A DNA stretch of 64,000 bases from Actinomycetota bacterium (lineage in GTDB: Bacteria > Actinomycetota > Actinomycetes > S36-B12 > CAIYMF01). Location: positions 1 to 64,000 of the forward strand of contig JAIUOK010000003.1 of the NCBI GenBank assembly GCA_020161245.1, read 5' to 3'. Positions 8,977-16,265 of the stretch are shown here, piece by piece (the stretch's first letter is position 1; every line of letters begins with the position of its first letter). Made by a program: the position numbers and the translations under genes. Under the pieces are notes generated by a model. It was not told the origin of the DNA. It did not search any database and saw only the letters and a program-made list of their open reading frames with translations.

Positions 8977-9600
8977 GTGAGCGCGCGCATCCTCGTCGTC
9001 GACAACTACGACTCGTTCGTGTTCAACATCGTCCAGTACCTCGCGCAGCTCGGCGCCGAGGTGGACGTGCGGCGCAACGACGAGGTGACCACCGCCGAGG
9101 CCCTGGCCTACGACGGCGTGCTGCTCAGCCCTGGCCCGGGCACCCCGGCCGACGCCGGCGTCTGCATCGAGATGGTGCGCGAGGTCGGCGGCGTGAAGCC
9201 CCTGTTCGGCGTGTGCCTGGGCCACCAGGCGATCGGCGAGGCGTTCGGCGGCGACGTCGTCCGTGCGCCCGAGCTGCTGCACGGCAAGACCAGCCTCGTG
9301 CACCACCACGGGCAGGGTGTGCTCGAGGGCCTGGCCGACCCGTTCACCGCGACGCGCTACCACTCGCTCGTGGTCGATGCCGCGACGCTGCCGGACTGCC
9401 TCGAGGTCACCGGCACCACCGACACCGGCCTGATCATGGCGCTGCGCCACCGCGAGCTCGACATCGAGGGCGTGCAGTTCCACCCGGAGAGCGTGCTCAC
9501 CGAGGGCGGCCACCGGATGCTGGCCAACTGGCTGCTGCGCTGCGGGATGCCCGACGCCGTCGAGCGCAGCCACGGTCTGGCCCCCGTCGTCGGAGCCTGA
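8977..9600 (+). CDS. Anthranilate/aminodeoxychorismate synthase glutamine amidotransferase subunit (TrpG/PabA)
   Basis: 207 residues from the GTG that yields the usual start (ILVVDNYDSFVFN). A class I glutamine amidotransferase with nucleophile C80 in GVCLGHQAIG, the SPGPGTP oxyanion strand, and the His/Glu pair in FHPESVLTE. It hydrolyses glutamine and channels ammonia to TrpE or PabB, neither of which is adjacent, so sequence alone cannot decide between tryptophan and folate; the M. tuberculosis gene in this place is called trpG. No good Shine-Dalgarno sequence precedes the start. It is convergent with the sortase operon. Confidence 0.9.
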   Translation: MSARILVVDNYDSFVFNIVQYLAQLGAEVDVRRNDEVTTAEALAYDGVLLSPGPGTPADAGVCIEMVREVGGVKPLFGVCLGHQAIGEAFGGDVVRAPELLHGKTSLVHHHGQGVLEGLADPFTATRYHSLVVDAATLPDCLEVTGTTDTGLIMALRHRELDIEGVQFHPESVLTEGGHRMLANWLLRCGMPDAVERSHGLAPVVGA

Positions 9601-9622
9601 CTCCCGGCCGTTCGGGGCAGGG

Positions 9623-9829
9623 TCAGAGCCGGGGCAGGACGATTCCGGCCGCGCCCGCCGCCGACGGGCTGTTGTCGACGGTGACGTCGCCGAGCCACGG
9701 CACGACCGACTCCAGCCACGGGAACACGTACTGGAAGCAGAGCAGCACCACGATCGCGAGCAGGGCGAGCGCAAGCACGGCCTTGACCGGCCACGGGCCG
9801 GGCAGGTGGCTCCAGATCCAGCCGTACAC
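9623..9829 (-). CDS. Small membrane protein in the sortase operon
   Basis: 68 residues from a GTG preceded 8 bases away by GAGGA. It has a Trp-rich start (VYGWIWSHLPGPWPVK), one transmembrane helix (about residues 18-36, ALALLAIVVLLCFQYVF) and a short tail that should lie outside the membrane, ending in VLPRL. Last gene of the DUF881-sortase operon, 59 bases after the sortase stop. No domain recognised; similar short proteins follow class E sortases in other actinobacteria as far as I recall. Function unknown. Confidence 0.75.
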   Translation of the reverse strand: MYGWIWSHLPGPWPVKAVLALALLAIVVLLCFQYVFPWLESVVPWLGDVTVDNSPSAAGAAGIVLPRL

Positions 9830-9888
9830 GTCTGTCCTCGTCGCTCGTCGGTCGGTGGGTCGCGTCGTCGGATGGTCGGGCGTGCGGG

Positions 9889-10767
9889 TCAGGACGGCGT
9901 CGCCGGAGTGCCCGGCATCGCATCGACGCCTGCGGGGATCTGCGAGGCCGGCGCGACGTCGGTGAGCTCCGCGAACCACGCCCAGCGGCCGGTGGATCCG
10001 TAGCGCGGCGTGCACGTCGTCATGGTCATGAGCTTCTGGGTCGGCGTCGCCCCGGGCTGGCCGGGGACGGGCTCGATCACCCAGGTGTCGTAGGGCGTCA
10101 GGTTCGGTTCGTCGGTGGTCAGCGTGTAGGTGTACCAGGCGTCCTGGGTCTGCACGTAGACCTTGTCGCCCGTGCGCAGGTCGGCGAAGTCGCCGAAGGG
10201 CTCGCCGTGGCCGGAGCGGTGGGCGGCGATGGCGAAGTTGCCCACCTCGCCGGGCATCGCCGTGCCGCGGTAGTGGCCCGCACCCTTCGCGAGGACGTCC
10301 TGGCCGACGCCCTGCGCGATCGGCAGGCCGTTGACCTTCGACTCCATCCGCGGGATGTAGAGCAGCGCGAAGCCGGTGCCGTACGGCGGCTGCTTCAGCG
10401 GCGGGATGTCGGCGGGGTCGGACGGCAGCGCCTGCGGGTCGTGCTCCCACGTCGAGACGATCTCGTCGCGCTGCGCGGCGATGGCCTGCGATCCCTCGAC
10501 GTTGGTCCACCACAGCTGGTAGGCCACCATGAGCAGCATCAGCACGCCGACGGTGATGAGCACCTCGCCCACGCCGCCGAGCACCTTCTGCAGCGTCGAT
10601 CGCCGCGGTGCGCCCGTGCGGGCGGGCTCGGCCGTCGACCCGTCGGCCTCGAAAGCGGTGTCGGCGTCGCTCGAGCCGGGACGGTGGTGGTGGCCCTGCT
10701 TGTCCGAGGGCATGTCGTCGTCGCGCAGCAGCGCGCGGCGCATCTCCTCGATCTCGTCGCGCTCCAC
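9889..10767 (-). CDS. Class E sortase
   Basis: 292 residues, GTG start separated by one base from the stop of the upstream DUF881 gene. An acidic, His-containing cytoplasmic N-terminus (1-60) leads to a transmembrane helix (about 63-86) and an extracellular sortase fold with catalytic H183 (AAHRSG), C252 (TCTPRYGSTGR) and R261. Class E enzymes usually recognise LAXTG-type sorting signals and attach proteins to peptidoglycan; no substrate with such a signal is encoded beside it. It occupies the region between trpG and crgA, as in many actinobacteria. Confidence 0.92.
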   Translation of the reverse strand: MERDEIEEMRRALLRDDDMPSDKQGHHHRPGSSDADTAFEADGSTAEPARTGAPRRSTLQKVLGGVGEVLITVGVLMLLMVAYQLWWTNVEGSQAIAAQRDEIVSTWEHDPQALPSDPADIPPLKQPPYGTGFALLYIPRMESKVNGLPIAQGVGQDVLAKGAGHYRGTAMPGEVGNFAIAAHRSGHGEPFGDFADLRTGDKVYVQTQDAWYTYTLTTDEPNLTPYDTWVIEPVPGQPGATPTQKLMTMTTCTPRYGSTGRWAWFAELTDVAPASQIPAGVDAMPGTPATPS

Positions 10768-10768
10768 G

Positions 10769-11629
10769 TCAGCCGGCCTTCGGGATCTGGGCGTACGTCG
10801 GCAGGATCGGGCCGGTGAACGGCGGGATCGTCACCGACGAGGCGCGGTCGACGTCCCAGCCGAGCCCGTAGAGATCCACGTACTCACGGTAGAGCGAGAC
10901 GGTGGGGTCGTCGTCGAGGGCCTGGGCGAGACGGCCGGTGTCGCCGACGGCGGTGACACGGAACGGCGGCGAGTACACCTGGCCCTGCAGGATCAGGGTG
11001 TTGCCGACGCAGCGCACGGCGCTGGTCGACACGATCCGCTGGTCCATGACCTGCACAGCGCTCGCTCCGCCTCTCCACAGCGCGTTCACCACGGCCTGCA
11101 CGTCCTGCTGGTGCACGACGAGGTCGTCCGGCGACGGGTTGCCGGGGAGGTCCTCGGCGTCGGCCTGGGCGTCGTCGAGGGTCACCGTGAGCCCGGGCCC
11201 GACGACGGGCGTGAGCCCGGCCGCCGGAGCGAGCTCCGCCGTCTCCCGCTGGGACGCCTCGAGGGCCGGTCCGGTGCCCTGCTCGGCGGTGAGGTCGGAC
11301 ACCTGCTGGCGCAGCGCGGCGACGTCGGCCTCCTGCTGCGCGACGCGCTGGGCCGATCGGGCGACGAGGTCGCGCGAGTCGACGGCCCGCCCGCCGCGCA
11401 GATCCGTGCCGGCGGAGGTGTGCGCACTGGCGACCACGAGCAGGCCGGCGATCGCGGCCACCGCGGCGACGGCGAGGTGGCCCGGCCGCAGCGCACTCCT
11501 GCGCCCCCGGCTCGCGCTGTCGTCGGTCCCGGCGTCCGGGCCCGCCGCCTGGCCGGGATCGGGCGCAGCGGCGTCGGCCGGGCCGGGGGCGGCACCCCTG
11601 GCGGGCTCGGACTGCTGCTGCGCCGTCAT
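10769..11629 (-). CDS. DUF881 family membrane protein
   Basis: 286 residues. The N-terminal 50 residues are Ala/Pro/Asp-rich and probably disordered. A transmembrane helix (about 51-70, HLAVAAVAAIAGLLVVASA) is followed by a coiled-coil-prone segment (about 85-125) and a conserved DUF881 domain with VVGPGLTVTLDD, VVNALWRGGASAVQVMDQR, NTLILQGQVYSPPF and YGLGW. The last motifs are typical of the family seen next to crgA and division genes. Molecular role unknown; a periplasmic scaffold linked to division or cell wall is a reasonable guess from context. The ATG is 7 bases from a TAGCGT box, so the message may be leaderless. First gene of the operon with the sortase. Confidence 0.85.
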   Translation of the reverse strand: MTAQQQSEPARGAAPGPADAAAPDPGQAAGPDAGTDDSASRGRRSALRPGHLAVAAVAAIAGLLVVASAHTSAGTDLRGGRAVDSRDLVARSAQRVAQQEADVAALRQQVSDLTAEQGTGPALEASQRETAELAPAAGLTPVVGPGLTVTLDDAQADAEDLPGNPSPDDLVVHQQDVQAVVNALWRGGASAVQVMDQRIVSTSAVRCVGNTLILQGQVYSPPFRVTAVGDTGRLAQALDDDPTVSLYREYVDLYGLGWDVDRASSVTIPPFTGPILPTYAQIPKAG

Positions 11630-11636
11630 GGCGGTT

Positions 11637-11642
11637 ACGCTA
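11637..11642 (-). promoter_or_regulatory. Candidate -10 box of the DUF881-sortase operon (leaderless)
   Basis: TAGCGT on the minus strand ends 7 bases before the DUF881 ATG, so transcription would begin at or next to the start codon. The divergent crgA gene has instead a strong Shine-Dalgarno sequence. Confidence 0.5.
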
Positions 11643-11734
11643 CGACGACACCGGGCGTGGTCTCCCGGTGCGGCGGTTCCGATCCGCTCACGACCAGCCG
11701 CAGCCGAGTGCACCACCGACGAGGAGGGGACGAC

Positions 11735-11989
11735 GTGCCGGAGTCCAAGGGCCGCCGCAAGTCCACCTACACGCCCCAGACGGAGACGCCGAAGGCCGTG
11801 AAGGTCGGCAACCCGACCTGGTGGGCGCCGGTCATGGTCACGCTGTTCGTGGTCGGTCTGCTGTGGATCGTCGTGTACTACATCGCCGGCTCGACGCTGC
11901 CGGTGATGAAGGACCTCGCCTGGGGCAACATCCTCATCGGCTTCGGCCTCATCTTCGCCGGCTTCGGGATGTCGACCCGCTGGCGGTAG
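11735..11989 (+). CDS. crgA: CrgA: cell division/septation regulator
   Basis: 84 residues, GTG start 5 bases after GAGGAGGGG. A basic N-terminus (PESKGRRKSTYTPQ) precedes two transmembrane helices (about 32-54 and 62-81) and ends in STRWR. Length, the NPTWW motif before the first helix and the GFGMSTRWR end are those of CrgA, which helps recruit FtsI, FtsQ and CwsA to the septum in mycobacteria and controls Z-ring timing in Streptomyces. Divergent from the DUF881-sortase operon. Confidence 0.95.
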   Translation: MPESKGRRKSTYTPQTETPKAVKVGNPTWWAPVMVTLFVVGLLWIVVYYIAGSTLPVMKDLAWGNILIGFGLIFAGFGMSTRWR

Positions 11990-12062
11990 TGCGCCAGCGC
12001 TCGGCCGGCTCCGCGCCCGCAGCTGGCGGGCCACCGCCACCCTCGCGGTACCCCGGCGGACT

Positions 12063-12152
12063 TACACGCGTGTAGTTCTCCCCAGGTGTGTACACACCTG
12101 TGGATAACTCCCCTCCGTGCACGGGGACGGCCCTGTGGACATCCCTGTGGAC
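12063..12152. repeat. Palindrome and DnaA-box-like island downstream of crgA
   Basis: Within 90 bases there are three perfect palindromes: TACACGCGTGTA (12063-12074), CAGGTGTGTACACACCTG (12083-12100) and CCGTGCACGG (12115-12124). A perfect DnaA box on the minus strand (TGTGGATAA at 12099-12107) overlaps the second. Two direct copies of CCCTGTGGAC start at 12131 and 12143, each containing a degenerate DnaA-box core. No gene fits here. The region lies between the crgA stop and the thiolase terminator, about 22 kb from oriC. Confidence 0.55.
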
Positions 12153-12180
12153 GCGAGAGCGGTCCGCGCCCCGACGCACG

Positions 12181-12216
12181 ACGACGGCCCCGGACCAGCA
12201 GGTCCGGGGCCGTCGT
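12181..12216. terminator. Bidirectional terminator between crgA and the thiolase gene
   Basis: A perfect 16-bp stem (ACGACGGCCCCGGACC and complement) with an AGCA loop lies 36 bases beyond the thiolase stop on the minus strand. It can also stop read-through from crgA. Confidence 0.8.
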
Positions 12217-12252
12217 CGCAGGTGGGAGGCTCGCACGCCTCCGACGTCCGGG

Positions 12253-13404
12253 CTAGAGCAGCTCGAGGATGGTCGCGTTGGCCATGCCGCCGCCCTCGCA
12301 CATGGTCTGCAGCCCGTAGCGGACGCCGTCGCGCCGCATCCGGTGCACCAGCGTCGTCATGAGCCGCGCGCCCGAGGCGCCCAGCGGGTGGCCGATCGCG
12401 ATCGCCCCGCCGGCCGCGTTGGTGAGCTTGGGGTCGGCCCCGGTCTCGGCCAGCCACGCGGCCACCACGGAGGCGAACGCCTCGTTGACCTCGAAGGCGC
12501 CGATGTCGGACAGCGACAGCCCGGAGCGCGCGAGCACCTTCTCGGTGGCGGGGATGACGCCGGTGAGCATGAGGATCGGGTCAGAGCCGGTGACCGCCAC
12601 CGAGTGCACGCGCGCGATCGGCGTGAGGCCGAGCTCGGCCGCCTTCTCCGAGGTCGTCAGCAGCAGCGCGGCGGACCCGTCGGAGATCTGCGAGGCGTTG
12701 CCCGCGGTGACGACGCCGCCGTCCTCCTTGAACACGGTGCGCAGGCCCGCGAGGGTCTCGAGCGTGGTGCCGCGGCGGATGCCCTCGTCGGCGGTGAGGC
12801 CGGCGGTCTCGAGGATCTCGTCGGCGAACGCGCCGGAGTCGGTCGCAGCAGCCGCACGCTCGTGCGACTCGACGGCGATCTCGTCGAGCTGCTGGCGCGA
12901 CAGGCCCCACTTCTCGGCGATCATCTCCGCCGAGATGCCCTGGGGGACAAGGGAGTTGTTGTAGCGCTCGAGCATGCGGGGCGGGAACGGGCCGTCGCCG
13001 CCCTGGGCGTTGGAGAACATCGGCACGCGCGACATCGACTCGGTGCCGCCCGCGATCACGACGTCGTAGTGGCCGGCGACCAGGCCTGCGGCAGCGAAGT
13101 GCACGGCCTGCTGGCTCGAGCCGCACTGGCGGTCGATGGTGGTGCCGGGCACCGACTCGGGGAAGCCGGCGCCGAGCAGGGTGTTGCGGGCGGCGTTGAA
13201 CGCCTGCTCGCCCACCTGCGACACCGTGCCCCAGATGACGTCGTCGACGAGGCCCGCGTCGACGCCCGCGCGGGCCACGAGGTTCTCGAGCACGTGGGCG
13301 CCGAGGTCGCCGGGATGCGTGTGCGACAGGCCGCCCTTGCCGGGCTTGCCGACGCCGACGGGTGTGCGGAGCGCCTGGACGATGACGGCGTCGCGCTGGC
13401 TCAT
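12253..13404 (-). CDS. Acetyl-CoA acetyltransferase / 3-ketoacyl-CoA thiolase
   Basis: 383 residues from ATG (MSQRDAV). All thiolase catalytic elements are present: acyl-accepting C94 in DRQCGSSQQA, NEAFA, the active-site His in GGAIAIGHPLGASGA, and the second Cys in CEGGGMANATIL. It condenses or cleaves beta-ketoacyl-CoA. The N-terminal GGLSHTHPGDLG and overall look are closer to degradative (FadA-type) thiolases than to PhaA-type enzymes, but the chain-length preference cannot be read. A 16-bp palindrome 45 bases upstream may be a repressor site. The gene stands alone between crgA and the rhomboid gene, an interruption relative to the mycobacterial order. Confidence 0.93.
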   Translation of the reverse strand: MSQRDAVIVQALRTPVGVGKPGKGGLSHTHPGDLGAHVLENLVARAGVDAGLVDDVIWGTVSQVGEQAFNAARNTLLGAGFPESVPGTTIDRQCGSSQQAVHFAAAGLVAGHYDVVIAGGTESMSRVPMFSNAQGGDGPFPPRMLERYNNSLVPQGISAEMIAEKWGLSRQQLDEIAVESHERAAAATDSGAFADEILETAGLTADEGIRRGTTLETLAGLRTVFKEDGGVVTAGNASQISDGSAALLLTTSEKAAELGLTPIARVHSVAVTGSDPILMLTGVIPATEKVLARSGLSLSDIGAFEVNEAFASVVAAWLAETGADPKLTNAAGGAIAIGHPLGASGARLMTTLVHRMRRDGVRYGLQTMCEGGGMANATILELL

Positions 13405-13448
13405 GTGCCTACCTCCCGCGGGTGTGGCGGCCACCGTGGTCCGCCCGT

Positions 13449-13464
13449 GTTACTCGACAGTAAC
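13449..13464. promoter_or_regulatory. Candidate repressor operator upstream of the thiolase gene
   Basis: GTTACT-CGAC-AGTAAC is a 16-base dyad with perfect 6-bp arms, 45 bases upstream of the thiolase ATG, where a promoter is expected. The form resembles TetR-family operators. No regulator gene is adjacent. Confidence 0.5.
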
Positions 13465-13517
13465 GCGCCGGTGCCCCGCTGCGGGAGGGGGTCGTCCGAC
13501 GGAGGACTCCGCCGTGC

Positions 13518-14402
13518 TCAGCCGCCGCCGTGGATGGCGAGCAGGCCCAGGCGGACGAGCTCGTCGGTGAGCTGCTGGTCGCGGACCCGCACCAGCACCC
13601 AGAGGCCGGCGATGACGAGCGCGCAGCCGGCGACCTGGTAGGCCACCCGCCCCTTGGCCGGGGCGTAGGCCAGGATCGCTGCCACGATCGCACCGGTGAC
13701 CAGGCCGCCGAGGTGCGCGCGCCAGTCGACGTTGGGCACCAGGAAGCCGATCACGATGTTGATCGCGATGAGGCCGAGGATCTGCTGGATCGGGATGTTG
13801 AGCCGGCGGCCGATGACGACCCACGCGCCGAACAGGCCGAAGATCGCGCCGCTCGCGCCGAGCGACTGCACCCGGAAGTCGGTGAACCAGAACGACGCGA
13901 CGCTGCCGCCGAGCCCGGCGATCACGTAGAGCGCGGCGAACCTGACATGGCCGAGGAGGTTCTCCAGCGCCGGGCCGAGCGAGTAGAGCACGAGCATGTT
14001 GAAGCCGATGTGCAGGATCGAACCGTGCAGGAACATCGACGTGAGCAGCCGGTAGTACTCGTCGTTCCCCGCGACGAAGACCGGCCACATCGTGAAGCTG
14101 CTGTCGGTGAAGGCGTTGAGGGTCTGGCCGGCGAACAGCAGCGCGCACAGGCCGATCAGCGTGTAGGTGACGTAGGGCTTGGTCGGCACCTTCGCGCCGA
14201 GCCGGCTGCGCACTGGTCGCACCGACGCGTTGCCCTCGGCCACGCACTCCGGGCACTGGAACCCGACGGCCGCACTGATCATGCAGTCCGGGCAGATCGG
14301 CCGCTCGCAGCGGGTGCAGCGGATGTAGGTCTCGCGGTCGGGATGCCGGTAGCAGACCGGCGGCGCGCCCGCGGGGGACGCCGCAGGGTCAGGCGTCGAC
14401 AT
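13518..14402 (-). CDS. Rhomboid family intramembrane serine protease with N-terminal zinc-finger-like segment
   Basis: 294 residues. Residues 17-53 hold a CxxH...CxxC...CxxC...CxxC pattern (C17, C29, C32, C37, C40, C50, C53) like a small B-box or zinc-ribbon. The following rhomboid domain has about six transmembrane helices with the HGSILHIGFNM loop, catalytic S184 in GASGAIFG and catalytic H230 in RAHLGG. It should cleave membrane-protein substrates within the bilayer; the substrate is unknown. The ATG lies inside the ppiA 3' end (14-base overlap), so the pair is probably co-transcribed, as at the M. tuberculosis ppiA locus. Confidence 0.92.
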   Translation of the reverse strand: MSTPDPAASPAGAPPVCYRHPDRETYIRCTRCERPICPDCMISAAVGFQCPECVAEGNASVRPVRSRLGAKVPTKPYVTYTLIGLCALLFAGQTLNAFTDSSFTMWPVFVAGNDEYYRLLTSMFLHGSILHIGFNMLVLYSLGPALENLLGHVRFAALYVIAGLGGSVASFWFTDFRVQSLGASGAIFGLFGAWVVIGRRLNIPIQQILGLIAINIVIGFLVPNVDWRAHLGGLVTGAIVAAILAYAPAKGRVAYQVAGCALVIAGLWVLVRVRDQQLTDELVRLGLLAIHGGG

Positions 14403-14913
14403 CCTCGACCGTGATCGACTCGATGACGACGTCCTCGACCGGGCGGTCCATGCGGCCGGTGGCGACGCCGGCGATGGCATCGACGACGTCGCGGCTGCTC
14501 TGGTCGGCCACCTCGCCGAAGATCGTGTGCTTGAAGTTCAGCCACGGGGTGGCGGCCACGGTGATGAAGAACTGCGAGCCGTTGGTGCCGGGGCCGGCGT
14601 TGGCCATCGCGAGCAGGTACGGCCGGTCGAACTGCAGCTCGGGGTGGAACTCGTCGCCGAAGCGGTACCCCGGGCCGCCGGTGCCGGTGCCGAGCGGGTC
14701 GCCGCCCTGGATCATGAAGCCGCTGATGACGCGGTGGAAGACCGTGCCCGGGTAGAGGGGCTCGTTCTTCGTGCTGCCCGTGCGCGGGTCCGACCACTCC
14801 TGCGACCCGTCGGCGAGGCCGACGAAGTTGCGCACCGTCTTCGGCGCGTGGTCGGGGAAGAGCTGGATGCGGATGTCGCCCTTGGTGGTGCGCAGGGTCG
14901 CGTAAGTCGTCAC
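14389..14913 (-). CDS. ppiA: Cyclophilin-type peptidyl-prolyl cis-trans isomerase
   Basis: 174 residues, cytoplasmic (no signal peptide). Cyclophilin signatures: FHRVISGFMIQGGDPLGTGTGGPGY, with catalytic Arg in FHRV and the FMIQGGD strand, MANAGPGTNGSQFFIT, and W-L-N-FKHTIFGEV. It catalyses prolyl isomerisation during folding. The place between the tRNA-Ala region and the crgA/rhomboid genes matches ppiA of M. tuberculosis. First gene of a two-gene unit with the rhomboid protease. Confidence 0.95.
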   Translation of the reverse strand: MTTYATLRTTKGDIRIQLFPDHAPKTVRNFVGLADGSQEWSDPRTGSTKNEPLYPGTVFHRVISGFMIQGGDPLGTGTGGPGYRFGDEFHPELQFDRPYLLAMANAGPGTNGSQFFITVAATPWLNFKHTIFGEVADQSSRDVVDAIAGVATGRMDRPVEDVVIESITVEDVDA

Positions 14914-14959
14914 GGTCCGATCTTCGCACGCCGTCGCCGGGCTGCGCCTGCGGGCCGTC

Positions 14960-15571
14960 TCAGCGCGGCTTGCGCTCGAACGGGCCGCGCCGGTTGTCGT
15001 GCGCGTCGGACACGATCGTGGCGATGCGCCGCTCGCGCGTCTCGGGCCTCTTGGCCTGCGTGATGAGCTCGAGCAGCCCCCGCTTCACCGAGCGGGGGAA
15101 GGCGTCCCAGTTCCTCCGTGCGTCGGGGTCGGCGTCGAGGGCGGCCCGCAGATCGTCGGGCTCGATGCCGTCCTCGACGTCGTCGAGCTTCGACCAGCTG
15201 CCGTCGGCCCTGGCCTGCTCGATGACGGCGATGCCCCGGGGGAGCAGCAGGCCGGCGTCCTCGAGGCGGGCGACGCGCTCCTTGTTCGGCCGCGACCAGC
15301 CGCTGCCCCTCTTGCGCGGGGCGCACCACAGCATCCCGCGCTCGGCGTCCAGGGTGCCCGCGGTGCTGTCGACCCAGCCCACGCAGAGGAGCTCCTCCAC
15401 GAGGTCGTTGTAGGGGACGACGGGCCGGCCGGTCGCCTTCTTCCACGACACGAGCCAGGCGCCGGCGCCGTCGTCCTGGTGCTTGTCGAGCCAGCGGCGC
15501 AGCTGCGCGCGGGTCTCGGCGTGGACGTACCGGCGTCCGTCCGGAGCGGTGCCCTCGTCGATGCGCGCCAT
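14960..15571 (-). CDS. YdeI/OmpD-associated family protein
   Basis: 203 residues starting MARIDEGTA. It carries the family pattern: LRRWLDKH, AWLVSWKKATGRP, DLVEELLCVGWVDS, WCAPRKRGSGWSRPNKERVARL and, near the end, the helix SVKRGLLELITQAKRPETRERRI. The family is small, cytoplasmic and of poorly defined function, with links to antimicrobial-peptide response and possible DNA association. Divergent from the acetyltransferase at 15614 with only 42 bases between the starts. An accessory gene relative to the mycobacterial order. Confidence 0.85.
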   Translation of the reverse strand: MARIDEGTAPDGRRYVHAETRAQLRRWLDKHQDDGAGAWLVSWKKATGRPVVPYNDLVEELLCVGWVDSTAGTLDAERGMLWCAPRKRGSGWSRPNKERVARLEDAGLLLPRGIAVIEQARADGSWSKLDDVEDGIEPDDLRAALDADPDARRNWDAFPRSVKRGLLELITQAKRPETRERRIATIVSDAHDNRRGPFERKPR

Positions 15572-15613
15572 GGGGACATCGTCGCGCGGCCCGCGTCTGC
15601 GAGCATCTGCGTC

Positions 15614-16192
15614 GTGCAGATCGAGGTGCGTCCGCTGCAGCCGGGCGAGGAGGAGCTGGCGGCGCTGCTGCTGACGTCGGCGTTCGTCGACGAGCCGTAC
15701 GTGATCGAGCTGCACGGGCCGGACCGGCTCGAGCGGTGGGCCGCACGCCAGGAGCATCACCGGCACGACGTCGCCGACGGCCTTTACGCCGTGCGCCTGC
15801 TGGCCCTGGCGGGATCCGCGCCCGCGGGCGTGCTGCTCGGCTCGCTGCCGGACCGCTGCTGGGGCTGCGTGCGGTCCGATCCCGCCTCGACGCCGCCGCC
15901 GGACGACCTCGACGCGAACTGGTACCGCAACTGCGCCATCGCGCACCGCACGCAGGCGCCGCACGGGTGGGTGGCCAAGCTCGCCGTCGTGCCGGCGCTG
16001 CAGGGCCGCGGCCTCGCGCGGCACCTGCTCGCCGCGATGGACGACGCCGTCCGTGCCGCGGGCGGCGACGCGGTGCTGCTGGAGTGCCAGCCGCACCGCG
16101 AGGCCTTCTACGAGGGCTCCGGCTACCGCCGCGCGCTCCTCATCCCCGACCCCGCAGGCCCCGACGCCCCCCTCATGCGCAAGCCCCTCTGA
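15614..16192 (+). CDS. GNAT-family N-acetyltransferase
   Basis: 192 residues from GTG (VQIEVRPLQ). The acetyl-CoA binding motif is LAVVPALQGRGLARHLLAAMDDAV, followed by LLECQPHREAFYEGSGYR. There is no usable Shine-Dalgarno sequence, and the start is very close to the divergent YdeI-like gene. The acceptor is unknown. It is convergent with ahpF across the long dyad at 16199-16260. Confidence 0.85.
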   Translation: MQIEVRPLQPGEEELAALLLTSAFVDEPYVIELHGPDRLERWAARQEHHRHDVADGLYAVRLLALAGSAPAGVLLGSLPDRCWGCVRSDPASTPPPDDLDANWYRNCAIAHRTQAPHGWVAKLAVVPALQGRGLARHLLAAMDDAVRAAGGDAVLLECQPHREAFYEGSGYRRALLIPDPAGPDAPLMRKPL

Positions 16193-16198
16193 CGGCTT

Positions 16199-16260
16199 CG
16201 AGTAACTGGCGTTGTCATCGGTTTCCGGGGCCGGAATCCGATGACAACGCCAGTTACTCG
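16199..16260. repeat. 62-bp near-perfect inverted repeat between convergent genes
   Basis: The arms are 23 bp (starting CGAGTAACTGGCGTTGTC), a single T-T mismatch, then 6 bp (TTCCGG/CCGGAA) around a GG loop. It fills almost the whole gap between the acetyltransferase stop and the ahpF stop, so it can act as a bidirectional terminator. The stem is far longer and less GC-rich than the other terminators in the window, and no T-tract is present. It may be a copy of a dispersed structured repeat. Confidence 0.8.
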
Positions 16261-16265
16261 CGACG

